From Patiria pectinifera (taxonomy: Eukaryota > Echinodermata > Asteroidea > Valvatida > Asterinidae), in NCBI GenBank assembly GCA_029964075.1, contig CM057149.1, positions 3,668,465-3,732,464 on the forward strand: DNA of 64,000 nucleotides, written 5' to 3'. Position 1 is the first letter of the stretch. Each line of letters opens with the position of its first letter. Below are positions 10,555 through 20,800 of this stretch, one piece after another. The position numbers were made by a program, and so were the translations under genes. The notes beneath the pieces were generated by a model. The model saw only the letters and a list, made by a program, of their open reading frames with translations. It made no database searches and was not told where the DNA came from.

Positions 10555-12530
10555 CAGACTGTAATATTAAAGAGAAATGCATAATTATTTTTAAAATATG
10601 TGGATTCATTTGTTTGTACTCTTAACTCCTAAAGCACTTTCGCAACATGTTGTATTACAGTGAAAATCTTCAAAGTTTGATGAAAATTGTTACAAAGACA
10701 AAAAAAGAGTGTTCCAAGATAAGAATTATATTAATAGCTCGAGGATAAGTTTGTGTCCTGATTGTGATATTTGATTTCATACGCACACATCAAACAATAA
10801 TGCAGATATATCGTAAAATATTTTTATGCATACCATTATAGACACATAATCCCTACAGCATACTACAGCAGGTGATATACCTTTCTAAAACAACTTTAAT
10901 AGCAGTATCTAACTTACTACAGTTGGCAGCTGCATGACATATTAATGTCATTAAACTATCTTATATTAAACAGAAATCTCACATTAGTTTGAAAATATGT
11001 AGATTCTTTTGTTGTTCTCGTAACTCATAAGGCACTTCTACAACATTGTTGTATTACAGTGAAAATGTTCGGTTTGTTTGAGATTGAGTTAGTAACAAAG
11101 ATAATAGGATTGTTCCAAGATAAGAATTGAACAGCATATTGAGGTTAAGTTTGTTTTCTCAATAATTATTAGATTTCGTGCGCACACATCTAAAAAAAAA
11201 CATCCACCAAATACATCATGAATTGAAATATGTTTCTGCACAGTAAAGGCACACCATCCTTCACAGCTCACTACAGCTGGTCATAGCCCTTTGTAAAACG
11301 TCTTCAAAAGCAATACATGTTTCTAATTTACATTTGACAGCATGGCATATTAAATTCAATAGACTGGGTAATATTTTACAGTCATCCCAAATTATTTTTT
11401 AGAATATGTCGATTCATATTTTTTAGTACTCCTAACTCCCGAGGTTCGTCTACAATAATTCTTCAACATGGGCGTCGCCAGGATTATTTCCAGAGGGGGG
11501 CAAAACATGTTTTTTTCCCCAAAAATTTAAACCTTAATTTCCCAACATATTCCCGATTGATCGTTTTTAGTGGGGGGCAGTGACAGTTTGCCCTCCATTA
11601 AATTTACAATAATATGACTTCGCGCCTCTTTTTCTTTTCAGCCCTCCCCCCCCCCCCTTCTTTTTGGCCTTTTCCGGGGACCGGGGGCTTTTCCTTGAGA
11701 CGCCTATGTTCTTCAGTGTGATTAAGTAAGTTTATAAGTATAATAGGAATGTTCCAAGATAAGAAGAATAACGAGATCAATGACATCATTTTGAGGTTAG
11801 GTTTGTCCTCACAATGTTTGATTTCTTGCACACACATCAGAAAACAAGTTCTTCAGATATAATATCGTAAAGTGTGTTTCTCCACAGCAAAGGCACATCA
11901 TCCTTACAGCATACTTCAGCTGAACATAGACCTTTCTAAAACAGCTTCAAAGCAATATCTCATTCACATTGGACACCATGACATTATTAATTTCATTAAA
12001 CTGTAATATTATACAGACATCCAAAATATGGATTCGTTTGTGAACTCCCAAGTCACTTCTACAACAGCGTTTTATTATTAACAATTCCATGTTATCAAAT
12101 GTTGTACATTGATAATATTCAGTTTAATTGAGTTAGTAGCAAGGATAATTGGAGTGTTCCAAGGTAAGAATTACATTAACATCATGAGGTTAAGTTTGTC
12201 TTCTCAATATTTGATTTCATGCACACACAACAAAATAATAACTCGCAAAATGTGAAGTAAATAAATTCTGCATAGTAAAGACACACTATCCTTATAGCAT
12301 ATTACAGCTGGTCATAGACCTTTCTTAAACAGCTTCAAAAGCAATATCTAGTTTACATTTGACAGCCTGACATATTAATTTCATTAAGCTATGAAATATT
12401 ATGCAGATATCTACAATTATTCTGTACTCTAAACTCTTAAGGTACTTTTACATCAATGTTGTATTAATAGTACAGTGAAATTGCTCACTTTGATTTAGTT
12501 GGTTACAAGGATAATACAGAACTGGTGTAT
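10555..12530. repeat. Tandem array, about 400 bp unit, about 4.5 copies
   Basis: The phrase TGTTCCAAGATAAGAAT, or close variants, recurs near 10712, 11112, 11749 and 12152. Each is followed at similar distances by TTGATTTC..GC.CACACA, a TACAGC(A/T)..TACAGC..GGTCATAGACCTTTCT block and GACATATTAAT.TCATTAAACT. Without the inserted element the spacing is close to 400 bp. Copies differ by many substitutions and small indels (roughly 75-85% alike by eye), so the array is old. No conserved frame was seen. It lies just downstream of the ROCO gene. Confidence 0.85.
11467..11708. mobile_element. hAT-like MITE inside the tandem array
   Basis: Ends CATGGGCGTC at left and GACGCCTATG at right are inverted copies with one difference. 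They are flanked by the 8 bp direct repeats TTCTTCAA (11459-11466) and TTCTTCAG (11709-11716), 7 of 8 alike. The interior has G-rich and C-rich runs. An 8 bp duplication plus a GGCGT-type end points to a non-autonomous hAT element. The array unit resumes directly after it. Confidence 0.75.
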
Positions 12531-13413
12531 CTGTGACCACTTCGAAAGCAATGGTTTGATAAAAAAAAATTGCTTTGATACCTCCCGTTTAGGTATTGAA
12601 ACGAGAACGCACTCTTTTGTCCAATGGGTGTAGCCAGTATCATGTCATAATCGATTAAGTAGAAGTTCTATCAGGACAATTAAAACCTCAAAGTAAACTC
12701 GTTTTTTGTAACTTTTAAGACATAGACTACTCTCAAGTAGGTTACCCACAAGTAATATACCAACGCACTACACTATTGGCTTCAGCCCCCACCCCACCCC
12801 ACCCGGGAGGAGGGAGGGGCAGGGGGAATGGCGGAGGGTGGAAGTTGAAACCCCACCCTAACCATAACCCCAGTCCAGAGGAAGATCGAGGATATTTAAA
12901 ACAAAATAAAAAAGTGGCTGAGGAGTTGAAGTCAATGCATAGAGAGACTAAAGGATTTAACCGTTAAACTGAAGATTTGCAATGTTGTATTCCCTTAGTC
13001 TATATGTAAACTTCAAAAAGGCCAGTTACCCATTACAGATGTATGTAAATAATCAACTTTAGTAATTCTGATGGTGGAGGGGTAGATGTGTAGTTAGCGG
13101 TAGATGTGCAGTAAGCCACCTTAGCCAACCCCTTGAATCCATCATTCATTCTTGCTCTCCACTGTACGCTACCTGTACTACGAATCAGTGGCGCACACAA
13201 GGGGGGGGGGGCCTCGGGTTTGAGCCCCCCCCCAAGAGGTTATTGAATTTTTTTACCTGACGCCACCAACGTCAACCCACCTCCAAAAAAATTAATTAAA
13301 TACAATTAAAAAAAATTATGTGGCCAATAATTTTGGGCAAAAAACAAACAAACAAACACCCCAACACCCCAACAAACAATCAAACTGCTACAAATTTAGG
13401 CATGGTTGTTGTC
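12531..13413. other. Unassigned sequence downstream of the ROCO gene
   Basis: C-rich and G-rich runs near 12785-12860 and 13200-13235. A CAGTGGCGCA start at 13186, followed by a G run, resembles the left end of a hAT-like MITE, but I found no matching right end. No coding segment was supported. Confidence 0.4.
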
Positions 13414-13694
13414 TTAGTATATTCGCACCTTCTCAGCAAATACACTGTTACCAATCGATTCAAGTGCCTTAGCCATCTCTGTTTTCATCTTCACCACTTC
13501 TCCTCCCTTGAACCTCTGCTACCATGCTGAAAGCATGTTGAAAAACGCACCATCGACACTAGTTTGCGAGTTTGTCACAAACTTGTACGTGTCGTCTTGT
13601 GTGAAATGCAGGTAAGTGGCCAATTTCTCCCAGTTTTGGCCGAGCTCTTTGGCGATATATCTCATGTGGATGTCGTTAAACGGTTGCTTGTCAT
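13414..13694 (-). pseudogene. ROCO terminal exon B: second death domain with in-frame TAG
   Basis: Acceptor GTGGAAACAG, same phase as exon A, 281 bp to a TAA at 13414. Reads IAKELGQNWEKLATYLHF (conserved Trp) and MLSAW, then TAG, then continues in frame QRFKGGEVVKMKTEMAKALE and SIGNSVFAEKVRIY before its natural stop. Exon A has Lys where B has TAG. Either B is a disabled duplicate or it yields a shortened death domain. It would be reached only by skipping exon A. The residues are only about a quarter alike between A and B, so the exons are old duplicates or have evolved fast. Confidence 0.8.
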
Positions 13695-14062
13695 CTGTTT
13701 CCACAAATCAAACCATTTCAATCAATGAACATTACCGCAAATATAGAGAAGGGCAATGAAGAACGGGGTGCGCTTGAAAAGGGTCCGAATGATAAGAGAA
13801 ATATCGAGGCATGTGCAAAGTCCCTAGTGCATCATCCGTTGACCCTAAATAGACCTAGCTTGCTAATGTGGCAGTGCGGAAAAAGTTACTATCATCAATG
13901 CATGGAAACTCTGCCTGATACTCACTTCTACACTGATAGCAAAATAAAGCAGTTTCAGAATATTTTATCAACACAAATTGAGTCACCCTAGTACAGTATA
14001 TATGTATCAGGCATGCAACTGAGAAGTCACTAACAAAAGGAGGAAAATTATAGCTTTACATT
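13695..14062. repeat. Duplicated intron segment, copy 1
   Basis: The intron in front of terminal exon B matches the sequence in front of exon A (14851-14919 and 15880-16206) at roughly 80-85% by eye. Shared stretches include AATCAATGAAC, GCATCATCCGTTGACC, TTGCTAATGTGGCAGTGCG and CAGAATATTTTATCAAC. The match runs through the splice acceptor and about 12 bases into the exon, then stops. The matching spot AATATAGAGAAGG here has no insertion. Confidence 0.85.
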
Positions 14063-14498
14063 TGCATTCCTTTGCGTGCAACTGAGTCCCAGTGAGTCCC
14101 ACTGCTTCCAAAACATCTTTTTTTGTTCGGCTTGGAACTCAGAGGAGCGCGTCCGGACTCGTGCGAACGGGTCCAGACGCGTTCCGACTTAATCCATGCT
14201 GCCTTAATCAGAAATTCCTTGTTGGTAAAGAAATTAAAACATTAAATGTTTTTGGTTGGAGTAAAACATAGTCTTTGGAAATGTATCAAGAGAAAAATCG
14301 AATTTGTTGAAGAGCACGGGGAACATAAATTCAAAGTTTGTAAATAAGCACTAAATAAGTCACAAATTAATACCTGATTCAGTGGTCTCCTGGAATTGTG
14401 GATAACGTATGTGTTTAGAGCATACATGTATATAATTATGGCCTGTTTGTACCCATTGTAATTTTACTGAAAACACGTTTTTGCAAGTAATGTCGTTC

Positions 14499-14504
14499 TT
14501 TAAT
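14499..14504 (-). terminator. Possible poly(A) signal ATTAAA
   Basis: ATTAAA on the minus strand, about 40 bases after the stop of exon A. It is the commonest variant of AATAAA. Six bases in AT-rich DNA is weak evidence. Confidence 0.25.
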
Positions 14505-14544
14505 TCCATTTATATTACACATTAGCAAAGACACGTAGGCCTTT

Positions 14545-14813
14545 TTACCCGTGCAGAAATGCGGCAATATCTGCTCTTCCGATGTTCTTCAATGCTGTGC
14601 ACAACGTGGTAATCTGCTCTTCAACACGGGTGGATTGGGTTTGTTTCCATGTTACAAGCATTTCCAGACCTTGCCTTTCGATATTGTTTTCGTAATTTTT
14701 CTCGACAGTCTGAACCTCTACCATCGTAAAGCTCAGCTCAACTGCCAGTGTTGCCCAGCCTGCACCGAGTCTCTTAGCGACTGCCGCCAGAGTTTTGTCA
14801 TCTAAACGTGGTT
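14545..14813 (-). CDS. ROCO terminal exon A: death domain
   Basis: 269 bp including TAA. The acceptor is nine Ts followed by GCAG. Enters with 2 bases completing Glu. Encodes 88 residues that read as a whole death domain: LAAVAKRLGAGWATLAVEL with the conserved Trp, MLVTWKQTQ in helix 5 and LKNIGRADIAAFLHG at the end. It is the intact copy and the more likely main 3' end. A second, older-looking acceptor lies 50 bp upstream (see findings). Confidence 0.9.
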
Positions 14814-17800
14814 CTGCAAAAAAAAAGAGAATGATAGAAATAGGCTCGACTGCTTGTCGTCTGTTTCCACAAAACAGACCATTTAAATCAATGAACTTTA
14901 CCAAACATATAGCATAGAGGTAGCCAGCGGGGGGTAGGGGGTGGGGTGTTAGGGGGGTATTTCCCCAACCCCAATAGTTTGTAAAGACTGCCGTTTTCTA
15001 TTCAATTGCCTTTTTTTTGTTGGGGCTTAACACCCCCCATTATTTGTAAAGAGTGCCACTTTTTTAAGATTTGCCCGACACCACGATGTAACACCCAACT
15101 ACATACCAGTTAAAACTAGCAATCGGAGAAAACGGCAACTAAAGTTGAACGCCTTCTAAAACAACACTTTGCGTCAAAACGACAGAGTATTTTCAGTTGG
15201 GTTTCTCGTTGTGGACACTTGATGAATTGAATTTATTAAATCTGATGTTTTCACCCGTTTGTGTATTAAATAAAAAAGAAACAAGAGAAAAAGATGAGTG
15301 CTAGTTCGTGAAACCGAAAAGGCTGCGAAACTGTAAATTTTCGTTTTCACGAAGTGACACTTCGTGTTACTTCGTGAAAACGTTTTTGCTCACTTATGAG
15401 CAGAGTGCGCGCCATGCATTGCAATGTTACATGGAACTTGAGTGTTACTTTGTGAAAACGAAAATTGTCACTTTTGCGCAAAAGTTGCCATGGATACTAA
15501 GCGTAATTATTAAAGTAAAGCTCTTGAAGCTTTGAAACTTTGTGCAATGGTAGGCCTTGGTGAATAATGTTTAAAAATCCAAAAATCTGAAAAATCGAAA
15601 AAAATATGGTTTAACACGGTAAAGTGTTACTTCGTGATGTCGGTGACGAAGTGGCCTTTTTAAAAAGAGTGGTGCCCTTTTTTGTGCCGTCGGCCGTTCC
15701 GGGTGTTTTTTTTTTTTTATTTCACGCATGTATCTCCCTGAAAAGCACCATATAAAATGTTGTCCGTTGGTGTGCATAGTTGTCGGTTTTGAACAGCGCC
15801 CCCATTTTCATGTGCAAGTGCCCTTCTTTTCCAGAAGTGTTTACACCCCTCCAATAAAAATGACCGTCCTACGCCACTGTATAGAGAAAGGCAATGAAGA
15901 ACAAGATGCGGGTAAATAGGGTCCGAATGATTAGAGAATTCTGGAGGCATGTGCAAAGTTTCCCTGATGAGTGCATCATCCGTTGACCTCAAATTAACCT
16001 TGCTAATGTGGCAGTGCGATTAAAGTTACTATGTTCAACGGATGTACACTTCTGCCTGATACCCACTCCTACACTGATAGCAAAAATTAAAGAAGCAGTT
16101 TCAGAATATTTTATCAACTCAAAGCCACCCTATATAATGTACATGTATATGTATCAGGCATGCATATGAACAGTCACTAAAAGAAGGAGGAAAAGTAAAG
16201 CTTTACAAGACTCTCTGCGGTGTTTTTAAATTTTTAAGGGAATACAAGAGAAGTTTAACGAAGAGGAGATCAGCATATCTGAGGAAGACTTGCATGCGTG
16301 ATGTATAGACCATATAATAGCAAAACTCAACTGTCAACCAACCTCAGACCGAATGATGAAGTCGAAATTCCAAACGCAATATTTTGCATGCACTTCTAAT
16401 GACGCACTAAGCTTTAATACAAGTTCTTTCCAGTCACGCTTTTTGTTAATTTAGCGGAAATGAAAGGAAAGAAGTAAAAATATAATTTGTTTTAGTATCG
16501 TTTTTTATTTTTATTCAATTTCGTCAGCGAAACGAAGTACTCCTCAACTTAGGTGCCATCGCAAGCCTGAAAACAAATCTGTAGAGAGGAGAAGTGTGAG
16601 AACAAATTACAGTTTTAGAGGTGGGAGGAGAACCACAGAAAACTACTCTGGTGGAAACCCAAAGAATCACATAAGGACTGAAAAAAACAGCTGGCGGGAT
16701 TCAAACCCAAGTCACAGCATTGGAAGGCAAGGAAAGTACCTAAATGTCATATTGATGACTTCCTTGTAAGCGCGCCAGTTTGCGTAAGATGTACATTTGT
16801 ATCATGACACTAGGGATCTTTTGTCACTCTCAATCCCCCCACGCACCGACACCGATATGAGCCACTGCCTTCGCTTACCGGGAGCGGAAGCTTCTTCCTC
16901 GGAGCTTTCCTCCTTGAACATGGCTTGGATTTCATCCGTTTTGATGACTGAATGAGATGTCTCAAAGACGCAGACAACTGTTGGCTTTGCCATGCATTCA
17001 TTCAGTGGTAGAAAGTGGAAAACCTTCTTATCAGGACACTGCACACTAATGCAGTAGTTTATTCGCTTGATCCACATGGTTTTCAAGTCCTGCAGATGCT
17101 CTTCCACAAAGTCTTTAACCTGTTGTGAAACATAATTAAATTCTACTTATTTCTGTTTTTGCCACATTGAAATTCCACTTTGTAAAAAGAGAAAAAAGAG
17201 AGACGATTTCACAATACAACAGTCTTACAACTATGTATTCTACACAAAACAACGCTCACGAAGGGAAAAATAAAACTATAATGAAATGTTTTTAGCGTGC
17301 TTCATGCATAGTCCCCGCCCCCTTTTCATAGAAATGCAAGGAAAAAGTACATGTACACCCATGGCCTTCAAAATGTGAGGTAACTTTTTTTAAACATGCA
17401 CTTGAGGTACTGCAAGAAAAACTGCAAACGTTATAGTTTCCTACTAGTCTGTGTGTTTTCTGAGGTGAAATTAATTGGTTTGTTTTCAGTGTAAGCTTTT
17501 TGTAAGCAGAGATCGGAGGGTGCACGCAAAAAAACCCTTACTATTACCCACAACTATCAAATGATCATTGACCATGAGATTTCTTTATTCCAAAAAGTTT
17601 ATGGCCGTTTTTTTAAAACACTTTTTGGCATATTATTTTTGCAATACCTAACATACCTTGCATGTGACATCACCTGACGGTGCTTTGACATGTCGTGGAG
17701 GTGGATACATTTCCACTCTCATGACACTCACCTACAAACACAGAGAAGGTCATGGTAATTGAAATACTGCTAAATTATCGGATACAGCATGTTAATTCCA

Positions 17801-20800
17801 CAAACAATAATAGATAGGAAGGGAGGTCGTACACTTTCCTCACGAACTTTTAAGGCTTAAAGTTTGCCCTCCCGGTGGTTTCCCAAACTCTGCTGTTGTA
17901 ACCGTTGATGGGTACCTGTGCACGGACTCCATTCTGTCCATATAGAGAGTTTGAAGCCCCTCCTTTGCTACATCAACACTATTTGTGTCTACAACCAGAA
18001 CATTAAACAGGTGCTGCTTCTAACACCATGTACTTACTTTGATGTATGCAAGCTTTGATTGGTGCACCATTTGCAGGGCAAACTTATGATGGTCATCTAC
18101 ATAGAAATTTGCTCGATCACAGAGCAGAAGGGGATTCGCTGATTTTGCTCCACCCAAATCTTGAGACCATCGCAAAGCTCGCACAACCAACCGATGGTAC
18201 AATCCATCTGAAAAGAAATCAAATAAAGGGATGTGCTTAGATAAGGGATATATACCCCAGATGGTAGAGCACCGGAATGTCAATTCAGAGATTGCAAGTT
18301 CAAACCCCGCTCCAGTCCATTTCTTTGTCGAACTGTAAATTAAAAACGAAATAAAAGAGAGCTTGTGACTTACTTACCTGGGAGGAATTCTTTGAAGTCC
18401 ACATAGAACACGTTTGAGATATTCTCGGTTGTCTCCAGTTGAAGTGAACGTGTTGTCTGCTGCCGCAACATTGAAGGCACATAGTAAGATGCATTTGTGG
18501 GACGAGGCTGTGTGGCCGTGGATGAAGCAGTGCTACTTTTCTCTTCCTCCTGAGGCTAAAGTGAAATATATTTACACTATTCATAAGATGAAAACATTTA
18601 TTGTAGTCAAATCCTAGCTGAAATACCTTTTAAACTTCTGAGAAGGCTTAGTGACATCAGTCCGACAACATATACATAGTGCTCATTAGTTTTGACCGTA
18701 CACAGGACGATTATTTTGCTTGTCACGCTCCACCCTCAGTTAACTTCCAAAATGACCAAGCTTGGATTATCCTACAGTAGGCACTGTGCCTAGGGCCCAC
18801 GAGAAATTTGGGGGCCTACGAAACATCTGGGGGCCTACGAAAATACCACATATAGGCCTACCCACACACAGACCCACACAGAAAACTTTTTAAAAAGTTA
18901 TAGTACCCGTTACATTCTAGATTTGAAATGTGAATGCCTACAAAACATACCTCATCAAAACGCTTACAGAGAAGGTCAAACTTGTCCATCAAATCCAGCA
19001 GGGCTTGTTTGTGCTCAAGGATGTCTTGCCACATGTGGTCGATAAGCAAATCCTCCAATATGCCTTCGTCGTTCAGTCGATCCCAACATTTGCGATACTT
19101 TGCAGTCTCAATTGGGAACAAAAACAATGATTTCGTTCATTTAGATGTTGAACTCATCAGTAATTATTCAGGGTTTAAATGAATTTACAAGACATTTTCT
19201 ACCTGTTAGAAATCAGAATTGACGCCAAGGTAATGCCGGGTTAAACAAGTAGTGTTTCACAATTGATTTGTTTTTGAAATTCCTTCCAAGCCCATGTCAA
19301 CCGCCAGATTGGTTAAATCCTAGACACGGGTGAACATTTCTTACCACTGAATAGTTGAAAGTGTGAAACAAACAGAGCTAATTTCCCCTGGGTTGAACTT
19401 CGGGGCGTTTTATCTACTTTTGGGATCACAGGCAGATGCCCTCACTCAATTTGTTCACTGCACTGCACATGTCCTTGATTCCATATGAAGAAGTATGCTT
19501 CTTCATTTGGAATTAGAATTTTCCTTATTTTGGGATTTGATTAGGTGCAACAGTACATGAACAAATGCTAAGTCGAGCAACAAATACAGAAGCGGCAGCC
19601 CTTGACATTTACCCTGTTGCACAAAAGTGTAAAACGTACGTACGAAACTTGGGTTGAACTTCACAAGGGTAAGATAAACTCAATTTATGCCAAACAAGAG
19701 TGAAACGACACACAGTTCAACTAGGCTTTCAACAATTGAGGCTCAACAATGGGTAGCCTTAGGGTATACCCGGGGTTAGGTTCAACCTTGATGATTAAGC
19801 TGATTCAGCTCTTGCTCATAAATACGTGCATATACACACATCATCCCTGTCTGATGTGTGTAACATGTACTCATACTATGGCGTATGGGACGCAGATACC
19901 AAAATACCAATTTCAAACTGAGCACCAAACAGTATCTAGCTTATATTTACGCTGATTCAGCTCTTGGTATGGTATGAATCGTGCCTCGGATTCGGACTCA
20001 GTCCGACTCGAGTCCCATTTTCTGTGACTCAGACTCGGACCCGAGTCACGATGACAACTCACACGGATTAGAACTCTACCCTGCGGACTCAGACTTGGAC
20101 TTGGACTCGACCTGTGTTACTCGGGACTCGACCGAAATCACCACAAATCTCTTATTTTGTTCAACATAATTACAAAATATTTTTAAGACGGCTCTCTCCT
20201 GAGCAAGCGATACGTTTTGTGCGGTTCAGAGGAAACTCATCTAGATATTTTACATACGCTAGCTTGTTTTTAATATATGGGTATGGGAAATCAATGTATC
20301 GCAACATGTATCCCGGTGTCCACACTTAATATTGTGTAAATATAAGCTAAATACTGTTTGGTACCAGATTATCGTTTCCAGTTCTAATATACAGTTCTTT
20401 GATTAAATTAGAGAAAAGCTGTGAACAAAAGTGTAGCATTTACAATTTGAGGTTTTCACAGTCCCTCAAAATTTAAAGGTGATTTGTGACTCGGACCTGT
20501 GACTCGACCTTCGTGACTCGTGACTCGGACTCGGAATCGACCTTCATGACTCGGGACTCGGACTCGGGAGTGGTGACTCGGACACGAGGTTGGGTGACTC
20601 GAATACAAGTCTGGCAATTTAGTCGGGTGAAAAAAACTAAATGTTCATGATTTAAATAGTGATGAATATGTTTAGTTATGACACTGCTAAAGGGCATGTG
20701 CATCATTCGAATGCAAAAGTACCATGGCCACTTTTGAAGGTATTAAAATACGGCCTTGTCCATTAGCAGCTGAAATTACAATGAAACATCCATGACACAA

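Noticed and set aside
13186-13260. hAT-like MITE starting CAGTGGCGCA
   Set aside because: Only one end found; the downstream GACGCCACC is not a convincing inverted partner and no target duplication was seen.
18245-18318. tRNA gene
   Set aside because: A and B boxes are present but acceptor stem and anticodon arm do not pair properly, and a SINE body follows.
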